This document shows positions 15,373 through 22,842 of a stretch of DNA of 29,562 nucleotides, one piece after another. The stretch comes from CAYJDG01 sp964368875. Its GTDB lineage: Bacteria > Pseudomonadota > Alphaproteobacteria > Micavibrionales > Micavibrionaceae. A program made the position numbers and the translations under genes. The stretch lies in the NCBI GenBank assembly GCA_964368875.1, contig CAYJDG010000025.1:1-29562 (forward strand), in the 5' to 3' direction. The notes below the pieces were generated by a model that was given only the letters and a program-made list of their open reading frames with translations, ran no database searches and was not told the DNA's origin. Each line of letters opens with the position of its first letter. Positions within the stretch are counted from its first letter, which is position 1.

Positions 15373-16026
15373 ATGTCAATTCTTTCAGGGGCCGATCCGC
15401 ACAAAGTAGCTCAATTTGTTTTTGCCAATCGTACACCGATTGACCCGACAACCTATGCGGACCGCTTTCGCCCTGAAGACCTGAGCCTTCCGCACACCGT
15501 TCCGGCTACAATCGCCTTTATCAACGCCATGGTTCGCGGCGACGTCAAATGTGACTACACTGCAAACGACTACATCATATGCTTCCTCGAAGTCTCTCCG
15601 TTGCTGCGCGCGCTCGATGAGCGCCTCGATGTCATTCAAGCGCCGGGCCAGCCAAACAGCGGCACGACCTATCCGGAAGTCGTCTGTTCGCTGGTAGCGC
15701 TGATGACGACTGAAGATGATCCGCATAAACACTTGCGGGCTGATGTCCTGCACCGGACGCTTGCAGAAAGTCAGACGCTCCGCGCCAACCTAAACAACTA
15801 TGGTTATGACGGGATGAAGGCGGGTGAGCCGGGTTCTGTCTGGGCCATTCGCCGTGCGTTGAGCGCGCTTGGCGGTATGCCGACCGAATATTATCCGCCG
15901 GTGCTGAATGAGTTAAGCGGTCGTCTTGGCCGCAGCTTCCCTGAGCATAAAGAGGCGATCACCCGCATGGCGCAGGACTATCGCTATGTTCGCCCGCCAG
16001 TTTATCAGCACCCTGCCATGGGTTAA
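15373..16026 (+). CDS. Unknown protein, first member of tandem paralogue pair
   Basis: A 217-residue soluble, mainly helical protein without signal peptide. I choose ATG 15373 (MSILSG), preceded by CAGGGA, because an earlier in-frame ATG (15337) lies inside the promoter -10 region. The C-terminal half aligns with the next gene: PGSVWAIRRALSAL here corresponds to PSAVWAIRRAMRSL there, followed by a similarly spaced helical segment ending in a D-Y/F-R motif (AQDYR / YADFR). The N-terminal halves are much more divergent. No known family is recognised. It lies on the strand opposite to the rpsP-rimM-trmD genes that surround it. Confidence 0.65.
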   Translation: MSILSGADPHKVAQFVFANRTPIDPTTYADRFRPEDLSLPHTVPATIAFINAMVRGDVKCDYTANDYIICFLEVSPLLRALDERLDVIQAPGQPNSGTTYPEVVCSLVALMTTEDDPHKHLRADVLHRTLAESQTLRANLNNYGYDGMKAGEPGSVWAIRRALSALGGMPTEYYPPVLNELSGRLGRSFPEHKEAITRMAQDYRYVRPPVYQHPAMG

Positions 16027-16063
16027 ACCCAAGCTACTGATTTACAACCCATATCCGAATTTG

Positions 16064-16092
16064 TTGACATTATGAAAACCAAAGCGTAGTGT
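16064..16092 (+). promoter_or_regulatory. Promoter of the second paralogue
   Basis: TTGACA (16064-16069), 17-base spacer, TAGTGT (16087-16092). The first 12 bases (TTGACATTATGA) are identical to those of the first paralogue's promoter, and both give leaders of about 25 nt. Confidence 0.6.
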
Positions 16093-16123
16093 CCTGTCGA
16101 AATTCTCAGACGAGGGCGCGACG

Positions 16124-16789
16124 ATGCTTAAAGAATTTGGAAAATTTACAGGCTTGGGACAGATTTTGCCTGCCGTATTTGGTGGTGCCGCGACACCGCA
16201 GGCAAGTCCGACTGATTTCCCCAAGCGGTTCATTGTTAATAAGGCTGATGTGTCCCACAGTGCCAATGACACGATCCGGTACGCGCGCTATCTGCGTGAC
16301 TCACTCGCCTCCACGGGTGATAAAGGCCTGAACGAAATCCTCGCCTATATCAGCACCTATGTTCGCCAGTCGCGCGACCTGCAACAAATGGATAACACCT
16401 CGTACCCGATCTATTGCAAACGTAACAACGGGTCATATCCAGGCGTTCTGGTCGAACTTGCCCGCACGCTGCCGAAGACGCCGGACGGGATAGAGGAGCG
16501 CCGCAAATTTCTGGTCGACCATTTTGCTATCAGTGTGACGCTCAAGGATCACCTCAGCCAGTATCCTTACCGGGGCGCTCAATCTTTGGCAGAAGACACT
16601 CCGTCTGCCGTCTGGGCCATCCGCCGCGCGATGCGCAGCCTCGACTCCGCTAATGCAGCTATATTTATCCGTGATCTCGCCCATAAACTTGAAGGCGAAG
16701 TACGGCGTGATCCCCACCAGCAACTGGGCGCGATGTATGCTGACTTCAGACGCCAGCCGACGATTGAACGCGAAAACAAACCCGCGTAA
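16124..16789 (+). CDS. Unknown protein, second member of tandem paralogue pair
   Basis: A 221-residue soluble protein related to the preceding gene across its C-terminal ~100 residues (shared VWAIRRA core, preceding Tyr-Pro motif YPGVL/YPEVV, and following helical D-F/Y-R segment). ATG 16124 has GAGGG upstream. The first ~40 residues include a Gly/Ala-rich stretch (GLGQILPAVFGGAA) that is not strongly hydrophobic enough for a clear signal peptide. No family is recognised. It is convergent with rpsP and ends at a bidirectional terminator. Confidence 0.65.
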   Translation: MLKEFGKFTGLGQILPAVFGGAATPQASPTDFPKRFIVNKADVSHSANDTIRYARYLRDSLASTGDKGLNEILAYISTYVRQSRDLQQMDNTSYPIYCKRNNGSYPGVLVELARTLPKTPDGIEERRKFLVDHFAISVTLKDHLSQYPYRGAQSLAEDTPSAVWAIRRAMRSLDSANAAIFIRDLAHKLEGEVRRDPHQQLGAMYADFRRQPTIERENKPA

Positions 16790-16805
16790 CGCCCACAAGA
16801 CCAAT

Positions 16806-16836
16806 AAAAAAGCCCCGGATCGCTCCGGGGCTTTTT
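16806..16836. terminator. Bidirectional terminator between the second paralogue and rpsP
   Basis: A strong GC-rich stem (core 16812-16831) flanked by an A-tract and a T-tract serves both convergent transcripts. The core is the exact reverse complement of the terminator core at 5177-5196. On the minus strand it would stop rpsP transcripts before rimM. Confidence 0.9.
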
Positions 16837-16849
16837 CAATTCAGGATGA

Positions 16850-17308
16850 TTACTCTGCCTTAGGCTCTTCAGCTGGGGCAGCAGCTTCTTCAGCAGGAGC
16901 TTCAGCAACTGGAGCCGGAGCTTCTTCTTTGGGAGCGTTTTTCGCTTCTTCAGCAGCAGCGGCAGCAGCTTCAGCTTTTTGGGCTTTTTCTTTTACGCGT
17001 TCGAGAGCTTTGGCTTTTGGCTTGGCTTTCTCTGGGTTGTTGCGCTGGGCTGGCATTGGCGCGAGGCCGGCTTTGCCAAGGAATGTGGCAACGCGGTCGG
17101 TCGCTTGTGCGCCCATACCGAGCCAGTGGGTAGCACGCTCGCCGTTGATGACGACGCGGCGATCGCTGTCTTTAGGTTGACGAGGATCGTACGTGCCGAT
17201 TTTCTCGATGTAGCGGCCATCACGTGGTGCGCGGCTGTCGGCAACGACAATCGCATAAAACGGAACAGCTTTGCGGCCGTGACGGGCCAGTCTTAGTTTC
17301 AGTGCCAT
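16850..17308 (-). CDS. rpsP: 30S ribosomal protein S16 with long acidic Ala-rich tail
   Basis: The N-terminal ~85 residues are a standard S16: LKLRLARHGRKAVPFYAIVVADSR, GRYIEKIGTYDP and DRRVVINGERATHWLGMGAQATDRVATFL (read in parts). Bacterial S16 is usually about 80-90 residues; this one is 152, with a C-terminal tail first rich in Lys/Ala and then in Ala/Glu/Pro (APKEEAPAPVAEAPAEEAAA). Such tails occur in other alphaproteobacteria. ffh lies 50 bases upstream on the same strand, so ffh-rpsP are probably one transcript ending at the terminator just downstream. Confidence 0.97.
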   Translation of the reverse strand: MALKLRLARHGRKAVPFYAIVVADSRAPRDGRYIEKIGTYDPRQPKDSDRRVVINGERATHWLGMGAQATDRVATFLGKAGLAPMPAQRNNPEKAKPKAKALERVKEKAQKAEAAAAAAEEAKNAPKEEAPAPVAEAPAEEAAAPAEEPKAE

Positions 17309-17358
17309 AGTGTTTTCTCCTTTATCTATGATTAGTCTGAACTTTTAAAAAACGTACT

Positions 17359-18873
17359 TTATCTTTTCTTGCGGTTTTTCTTGGTACCGCCGCGGCTGAA
17401 CGCACCCATACCGGGCATTCCGCTTATCATATTGGCGCCGGGCATTCCCGGCAGACCGCCCATACCCGGCATTCCGGGCAGGTTGATCCCTTCCTGTGCC
17501 TGAATCTCGGCCAGCTTGTCCTGATCGTCCTTGCCCATCAGGCCCTTCATCGCGCCGAGCATGCCGCCAAGGCCCATCTTGCGCATCTTCTTCATGACTT
17601 GTTCCATCTGCTCGTACTGTTTGACGAGGCGGTTCACGTCCTGAACGGTCAAACCTGCACCTGCGGCAATCCGCTTGCGGCGGGACGCGTTGAGGAGGGC
17701 AGGCTTGGCCCGCTCCGCTTTGGTCATCGACTGGATCAGCGCTTCCTGATGCACGAGGACTTTATTATCGAGCCCTTGCTCATCGATCTGGTTCGCAAGT
17801 TTGCCAAGACCTGGGAGCATCTTCATCACGCTGCCCATGCCGCCCATGCGTTTCATCTGCTGGAACTGTGCGAGCATGTCGTTGAAGTCGAATTTACCTT
17901 TTTCGAACTTCCGCGCCATTTCTTCGGCGTCGTTCTGGTTGATCGTCTCAACCGCGCGCTCGACGAGCGAGACAACGTCGCCCATACCCAGAATGCGGCC
18001 TGCAATGCGGTCGGGATGGAAGGCTTCGAGTGCATCGGCTTTTTCACCGACACCCAGAAGCTTGATCGGCTTACCGGTGACCGCGCGCATCGACATCGCG
18101 GCACCGCCACGGGCATCGCCATCGACGCGGGTCAGGACCATCCCGGTCACGCCGATTTTTTCGTCGAAGGTTTTGGCGGTGTTAACGGCATCCTGCCCGG
18201 TCATCGCATCGACGACCAGAAGGGTCTCGACCGGCATCGTCGCGTCACGAATGGCGGCCACTTCCGCCATCAGCTCTTCATCAATCGCAAGGCGGCCAGC
18301 GGTATCGAGCATGACGACGTCATAGCCTTCAAGGCGGGCGGTAGAGATGGCACGCTTGGCGATCTGTAACGGCGTTTCGCCTTTGACGATCGGCAGCGTG
18401 GCGAGGTTGTTCTGGGTGCCGAGCTGCGCCAGCTGGTCTTGCGCGGCGGGGCGCTGCGTATCCAGCGACGCCATCAAAACTTTTTTGCGGTTCCGCTCGG
18501 TGATGTATTTGGCGATCTTCGCAGTCGACGTGGTTTTACCAGACCCTTGCAGACCGACCATCAGGTACGGAACGGGCGATGAGCCGGCGAATGACAGCTC
18601 GGCGTTATCCGACCCAAGCAGCTCAACCATCGCGTCGTGCACGATCTTGACGACCTGTTGCGCGGGGGTGACTGATTTGATGATGTTCTGGCCGACCGCT
18701 TTTTCGCGCACGGTTTCAACGAAGTCTTTGACGACCGACAGGGCGACGTCAGCTTCGAGCAGCGCCACGCGGATTTCGCGGAGCGCCAGGTTGACGTCCT
18801 CTTCGGTCAGGCTGCCGCGGCCGCGGAGCTTGTCGAATACGTCGCCTAATTTGTCACTGAGTGACTGAAACAT
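17359..18873 (-). CDS. ffh: Signal recognition particle protein Ffh (SRP54)
   Basis: GTPase that binds 4.5S RNA and signal sequences of nascent membrane proteins and docks with FtsY. The 504-residue protein has the N domain (1-~95), the G domain with GLQGSGKTT (P-loop, 107-115), DTAGR (190-194) and the LTRVDGDARGG motif near 247-257, and a Met-rich M domain from ~295 (MKRMGGMGSVMKML; KKMRKMGLGGMLGAMKGLMG). The extreme C-terminus carries a Gly-Met-Pro repeat region and a basic end (GGTKKNRKKR). It is somewhat longer than the E. coli protein because of this tail. Confidence 0.98.
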   Translation of the reverse strand: MFQSLSDKLGDVFDKLRGRGSLTEEDVNLALREIRVALLEADVALSVVKDFVETVREKAVGQNIIKSVTPAQQVVKIVHDAMVELLGSDNAELSFAGSSPVPYLMVGLQGSGKTTSTAKIAKYITERNRKKVLMASLDTQRPAAQDQLAQLGTQNNLATLPIVKGETPLQIAKRAISTARLEGYDVVMLDTAGRLAIDEELMAEVAAIRDATMPVETLLVVDAMTGQDAVNTAKTFDEKIGVTGMVLTRVDGDARGGAAMSMRAVTGKPIKLLGVGEKADALEAFHPDRIAGRILGMGDVVSLVERAVETINQNDAEEMARKFEKGKFDFNDMLAQFQQMKRMGGMGSVMKMLPGLGKLANQIDEQGLDNKVLVHQEALIQSMTKAERAKPALLNASRRKRIAAGAGLTVQDVNRLVKQYEQMEQVMKKMRKMGLGGMLGAMKGLMGKDDQDKLAEIQAQEGINLPGMPGMGGLPGMPGANMISGMPGMGAFSRGGTKKNRKKR

Positions 18874-18896
18874 CCAAAAACCTCATAACAAATTTG

Positions 18897-18958
18897 CCGC
18901 AGTGAGCGCATCAGCGCCGGCTGCGGGATATCCTGAGACACGCCTTCCAAAGGTGTGC
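18897..18958 (-). promoter_or_regulatory. Two hairpins in the ffh 5' leader
   Basis: The first is CCGCAG (18897-18902) with CTGCGG (18921-18926), enclosing GCGC/GCGC around an ATCA loop. The second pairs CACGCCTT with AAGGTGTG (about 18940-18958), with one mismatch. Both lie between the predicted ffh promoter and its start codon. Confidence 0.4.
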
Positions 18959-18978
18959 GGGGGTATTAAACTGAAGCT

Positions 18979-19007
18979 TTTCTAGGGAATTGGGCTGGAA
19001 AAGTCAA
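18979..19007 (-). promoter_or_regulatory. Candidate promoter of ffh-rpsP
   Basis: On the minus strand TTGACT (19002-19007) and TAGAAA (18979-18984) are 17 bases apart, giving a leader of about 100 nt that contains two hairpins. Confidence 0.5.
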
Positions 19008-19013
19008 ATCTTT

Positions 19014-19988
19014 CTAGCACAACGCAACATAAGCGGCCTTTAAACGCCGTGAAGTCGGTAAAAAGCCGTGCTGGACGAGGGTCAGGCTCCGTTCCAGCTT
19101 GCCGACTTCGGTCAGTCTGCTGAACAACTCGAACGGCTCGCGCTGCTCGGGGGTCATGACGTCGCCGTGTTGTTCAAGGAAGCGTTCGGCGGCGGCGCAT
19201 TTCTCTTCCTGCTTGCTGCGGGCCGCATCCATCAGTTTACGGACATCGTTCATCGCGTGACCGCCGAAAATCAGCCCGAGCACGCCTTTGGTGCGCAGTG
19301 AATAAAACGGATTGTTGCCGCCGGCGACATTCGCGCCGTGAATGCGGTAATCGGCCAGCTGGTTCGGGTTGTACCCGATCTTCCCGAAGACGGCGGCGAC
19401 CATCGAGACATAGTTGTCATGCGCGTCTTCCTGCGCATGCAATGGCAGGCTTTTATCGATCAAAGCGCGGTTGCCCAGCGCCGCAAAGCCATGCACGATA
19501 GGCTGTACCAGCATATGCTCGATGCTCGAATTGGCCTTGCCCACCTTGTATTTCTTTTCAAATGACGGCGCGACGGGCTGGCCGTTGGCATCGATGATCG
19601 AGATGTCATGATGCACGAGCAACGGCGTTGTCTCGCCATAAGCGGCTTCCATCGCTTTGAGCTGCGCCAGACTTTTTTCTAATTTATCCGGATGCCACAC
19701 GTCATCCTGATCGGCGAAGGCGACGTAAGGGGCGGTGGTATGTTCCATCAACCGCGCAAAGTTACCGCAGCAGCCGAGATTGGTGTCGCCATCTTCGATG
19801 AGTTTGATTTTATCGCCATGCTTCATGGCGTACGCGCGCAGAATCGCCCGCGTTAAATCCGGCGATCCGTCATCACGGGCGATGATCTGCCAGTTGGTAT
19901 GCGTCTGCGCCAAAATGGAGTCGATCTGCTCCGGGAGAAACTTTTCTCCTTTATAAGTGGCCAAAACGATTTGTATCTCAGGTCGCAT
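19014..19988 (-). CDS. Family 2 glycosyltransferase (rhamnosyltransferase-like)
   Basis: A 324-residue GT-A fold enzyme. The N-terminus (QIVLATYKGEKFLPEQIDSIL) and IIARDDGSPD (DDG 39-41, nucleotide-sugar binding) are typical of GT2, and FADQDDVWHPDKLE (DQDD 93-96) contains the metal-binding DxD equivalent. This 'DQDDVW' form is common in O-antigen/exopolysaccharide rhamnosyl- and related transferases. No other polysaccharide gene is nearby, so donor and acceptor cannot be told. The ATG has no ribosome-binding site, but a strong promoter ends eight bases before it, suggesting a leaderless message. Confidence 0.88.
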   Translation of the reverse strand: MRPEIQIVLATYKGEKFLPEQIDSILAQTHTNWQIIARDDGSPDLTRAILRAYAMKHGDKIKLIEDGDTNLGCCGNFARLMEHTTAPYVAFADQDDVWHPDKLEKSLAQLKAMEAAYGETTPLLVHHDISIIDANGQPVAPSFEKKYKVGKANSSIEHMLVQPIVHGFAALGNRALIDKSLPLHAQEDAHDNYVSMVAAVFGKIGYNPNQLADYRIHGANVAGGNNPFYSLRTKGVLGLIFGGHAMNDVRKLMDAARSKQEEKCAAAERFLEQHGDVMTPEQREPFELFSRLTEVGKLERSLTLVQHGFLPTSRRLKAAYVALC

Positions 19989-19996
19989 GGGGACTT

Positions 19997-20025
19997 ATTT
20001 AACATAACTTAATTTTTCATGTCAA
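19997..20025 (-). promoter_or_regulatory. Promoter of the glycosyltransferase gene, probably leaderless
   Basis: On the minus strand TTGACA (20020-20025), 17-base spacer, TTAAAT (19997-20002). The -10 ends eight bases before the start codon, so the transcript would begin at or just before the ATG. Confidence 0.6.
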
Positions 20026-20165
20026 CTTCTGCATATTAGAGGAAAACCAATCGAAAGGTAGCGTTTTTTATAGGGTTATGAGGGCAAGTCTGGGGGAGCT
20101 TTCTGGACCTTTTTAAGGCCCTCTGTACGGGGTAGTCTGCTTACCTGACAAGAAACAGGATTAAG

Positions 20166-20921
20166 ATGTCTAAAGAGGTGTTCAAAGACCATTTTTCCTC
20201 CGGCTCCTCGTCTTACGCAGCCTATCGTCCAACCTATCCGCCTGCGCTGATCGATTTTCTCGCCGGGATCAGCCCGGGTCTGGGCCGGGCGCTTGATTGC
20301 GGGTGCGGCTCCGGGCAATTGTCCTTACTCCTTGCGGATCGGTTTGCCGAAGTCATGGCCACCGATGCCAGTGCCGCGCAAATTGAAAATGCGCAGGCCC
20401 ATGACCGCGTGACGTATAAAACAGCCCTCGCAGAGGACAGTGGCCTCGCTCCCGCAAGCGTCGATCTCATCACCGTGGCCCAGGCCGCGCACTGGCTCGA
20501 TCTGGAAAAATTCTATGCCGAAGTCCGGCGCGTCGCGGCTCCGGGTGCGGTGGTCGCGCTCATCGCTTACGGTGTGCTGCATGTCGACCGCGCGGAAGCC
20601 GATGCCGTGCTAAAAGATTTTCACTACACCGGTATCGGCCCGTATTGGCCGCCCGAACGGCAGCTTGTGGAAGAGGGCTACCGCAGCCTCCCGTTTCCTT
20701 TTGCCGAACTCAAAGCCCCGCCGCTTGCCATCGAAGTGGAGTGGGGGATGGAAGATATTCTCGGTTATGTGGGCACGTGGTCGGCGGTCAAGGCGGCCCA
20801 CAAAGCGCTCGGAATAGACCCGCTCGAAAAACTGCGCGCCGATCTGGTGCCCGTCTGGGGCGGGGCGGAGGTGCGGCGCAAGATCGTCTGGCCGCTGTCC
20901 TTGCGCGTCGGGCGCGTTTAG
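20166..20921 (+). CDS. Class I SAM-dependent methyltransferase
   Basis: A 251-residue methyltransferase. Motif I is LDCGCGSGQ (43-51), the acidic residue after strand 2 is in VMATDASAAQI, and the motif IV region is SVDLITVAQAAHWLD, whose 'QAAHW' is typical of a group related to trans-aconitate/UbiE-like small-molecule methyltransferases. CAGGA lies six bases before the ATG. The stop codon overlaps that of the convergent VOC gene by a few bases. Substrate is unknown. Confidence 0.88.
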   Translation: MSKEVFKDHFSSGSSSYAAYRPTYPPALIDFLAGISPGLGRALDCGCGSGQLSLLLADRFAEVMATDASAAQIENAQAHDRVTYKTALAEDSGLAPASVDLITVAQAAHWLDLEKFYAEVRRVAAPGAVVALIAYGVLHVDRAEADAVLKDFHYTGIGPYWPPERQLVEEGYRSLPFPFAELKAPPLAIEVEWGMEDILGYVGTWSAVKAAHKALGIDPLEKLRADLVPVWGGAEVRRKIVWPLSLRVGRV

Positions 20922-21274
20922 GATTTTTTGAAAAAGCTCAGCTTCAGCCCCGCCGGATCATACGTGATGAAACTCGTATGCCCCCACGGCTTGACCTGAA
21001 GGACGCTCACCGCATGGCCAGATTTCTCGAGCGCCGTATGGATGTCGTCCAGATCGGCAACCTCCAGATACAGATAGAAACTATTCTCAAACCGCGTCGC
21101 CTGATCCGGCGGACAGAACAGAATTTCCAGCAGAGCCGTCCCCGCAAGATAAATCACGCCCTTATCGGTCAGCGAGCGGTCCCACTCACTATAAACCGTC
21201 CACCCCAGCACACTCTCATAATAATGACGGCTCTCGGCATACAGATCGGTTGAGTAACAGATGCGGGTTTCCAT
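20918..21274 (-). CDS. VOC (glyoxalase/bleomycin-resistance) family protein
   Basis: A 118-residue single-domain VOC protein with two beta-alpha-beta-beta-beta modules: TRICYSTDLYAESRHYYESVLGW and FYLYLEVADLDDIHTALEKSGH (read in parts), ending with SFITYDPAGLKLSFF. Proteins of this size dimerise to build the metal or ligand pocket. It starts four bases after the second secreted paralogue on the same strand and is probably co-transcribed with both paralogues. The exact activity cannot be inferred. Confidence 0.85.
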   Translation of the reverse strand: METRICYSTDLYAESRHYYESVLGWTVYSEWDRSLTDKGVIYLAGTALLEILFCPPDQATRFENSFYLYLEVADLDDIHTALEKSGHAVSVLQVKPWGHTSFITYDPAGLKLSFFKKS

Positions 21275-21278
21275 TTTT

Positions 21279-21815
21279 TTAAAGTCTCGGCATCATCACC
21301 ATGCGCGCATTGCATACAGACGTGCTCAGTTGCAGTTTGCCTTTGGTGAGCACCAGCTTGTCGTTGCAATCGGTCGTGCCGCTCATCGTGATCGGCTGGC
21401 CGGGGACCGGGGTCATGCCGGTGATGACGGAGGTGTCGGTGATGTGCGCGCTCTTGCCATCCGGCGCGATGGTGATGGTCTTAACCTTGTAGTTGAGCGT
21501 CGCGTTCCGCATCGCGCTGTGCGTGATCTCGGCCATGTTCATCAATTTTGGTTTGGTCGAAACTTCCTGCCGCTTGAACGGACGCTGGCTGGGAATGGTC
21601 ATCTGGATCAGGGTCGTGGATTTAAAATCGTCGGCCATCATGTCGCTCATGATGGTTTTGTACTGGGCAAGCGGCTGGCGGTAAGAGCTTGCGGCGGTCA
21701 TATAAAAAGACTGCACGGCGGCTTCAGTGATTTTATCTGCGGCCTGCGCCGGCGCAGACAGGGTAAGCAGGGCAGCGGACAGGGCTAAGGTGCGGGCGAG
21801 TGACAGGCGAACCAT
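21279..21815 (-). CDS. Secreted protein, second copy of tandem paralogue pair
   Basis: A 178-residue protein with a signal peptide (LALSAALLTLSAPAQA, cut before ADK). It is paralogous to the gene immediately upstream: both have ITE-AV-FY near the mature N-terminus, a shared TI-A-DGKSA-TD-T core, and two similarly placed Cys residues near the C-terminus (here TTDCND and SVCNAR). ACGGAG lies seven bases before the start. Family unrecognised. Localisation is periplasmic or extracellular. Confidence 0.75.
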   Translation of the reverse strand: MVRLSLARTLALSAALLTLSAPAQAADKITEAAVQSFYMTAASSYRQPLAQYKTIMSDMMADDFKSTTLIQMTIPSQRPFKRQEVSTKPKLMNMAEITHSAMRNATLNYKVKTITIAPDGKSAHITDTSVITGMTPVPGQPITMSGTTDCNDKLVLTKGKLQLSTSVCNARMVMMPRL

Positions 21816-21852
21816 CGTGAACTCCGTTTGGTTGAAAAGTACAGGTGCGGGA

Positions 21853-22398
21853 TTATTGCTTGGGCGGGGTCACGCTGAATTTCATCAGGCAGTTCGATCC
21901 GTCGATCTGGATATCGCCCCTGGCGTTGAGGACGACCGTGTCGTTGCACAGGCCACGGCCATTCGCCTTGGCGGGGCCCATCGCCATATTCCTGATCTCG
22001 GTTGAATCCGTGACCTGCGCGCTTTTGCCGTCGGCGGCAATCGTGATCTTGACGACCTCGTTGCTCATGCTGGCGCCTTTCATCGCGGTGTAGACCTGCT
22101 CGGCGGAGGTGATCGACTGTTGCTTGGTCATCGTGTCGCTCTGCTCGGCAGGCGGCTGGCCCGGCATCTCGATGACAACCTTCGATGTCGCCGTATAGGT
22201 ATCGGTCATCATCGCGGTCAGGGTTTGCAGATACTGGTCATAGGGGAGCTTGAAGGACTCTGCGCTCTGCTTATAGAACGCATGTACGGCATCTTCCGTG
22301 ATCGTTTCGGCGGCATGGGCCGGGGAGAAGGTGGCGCAGACCAGGGCGGCGGATAGCAAAAAACGGGAGATCAGCGGGCGTGAGGTGAAGAGCAGCAT
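21853..22398 (-). CDS. Secreted protein, first copy of tandem paralogue pair
   Basis: A 181-residue protein with a signal peptide (FLLSAALVCATFSPAHA, cut before AET). It has the same layout as the downstream paralogue: ITEDAVHAFYKQS, a helical segment, KITIAADGKSAQVTDST, and Cys residues in GLCNDT and SNCLMK. AAGGA lies nine bases before the start. With the downstream paralogue (37-base gap) and the VOC gene it forms a three-gene unit. Function unknown. Confidence 0.75.
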   Translation of the reverse strand: MLLFTSRPLISRFLLSAALVCATFSPAHAAETITEDAVHAFYKQSAESFKLPYDQYLQTLTAMMTDTYTATSKVVIEMPGQPPAEQSDTMTKQQSITSAEQVYTAMKGASMSNEVVKITIAADGKSAQVTDSTEIRNMAMGPAKANGRGLCNDTVVLNARGDIQIDGSNCLMKFSVTPPKQ

Positions 22399-22555
22399 GG
22401 GGTAAGTCCTTTGGTTGCCGCCATTCTTGCCCGACTGGCCCTAAACCGCAAGCGCAGGGCGGTAAAATCTTTAATTTAGTTCTTGATAATATTCCCGTTT
22501 TTATCTTACGCTCAAGCCAATCAAAAAATTAAAGAGTTGAACAGGACTATCCACC

Positions 22556-22810
22556 ATGAACACCCCCGATCGCCCATCCGTAAGCCGGATGGTCACAGAC
22601 CCGCATGATCACCGCGAGCGCCCGTTCTGCGCCAGCATCGGCAAACTGTTCGCCTTTGCGATGAAGACCAATCGCTATTGCGCACCCACACGTGAAGAAG
22701 ATGTTCTCTGGCGCGCATCGGGGCAGGCGCTGATCGATCAGACGCAGGCAGCGCGACGCACTCCTGCCGGGCCTGCCTTGCCTGACCGCACCAAAAGAAT
22801 GCCGGCCTGA
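22556..22810 (+). CDS. Small unknown protein
   Basis: An 84-residue hydrophilic, basic protein with no signal peptide. It has a central amphipathic stretch (SIGKLFAFAMKTNRY), two cysteines and a basic Pro-rich tail (PALPDRTKRMP). CAGGA is placed about nine bases before the ATG, which supports translation. It is divergent from the secreted paralogue pair and stands alone. I do not recognise it. Confidence 0.5.
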   Translation: MNTPDRPSVSRMVTDPHDHRERPFCASIGKLFAFAMKTNRYCAPTREEDVLWRASGQALIDQTQAARRTPAGPALPDRTKRMPA

Positions 22811-22842
22811 AAAATTGATTATGCGAGAGACGCGGGCCCTGC

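Noticed and set aside
15301..16849. Insertion sequence or integrated element carrying the paralogue pair
   Set aside because: No transposase, terminal inverted repeats or target duplication could be seen, and composition is similar to the neighbours.
18897..18958. Possible 4.5S (SRP) RNA next to ffh
   Set aside because: The stems are short and I do not see the conserved apical loop of SRP RNA; it reads better as a structured ffh leader.
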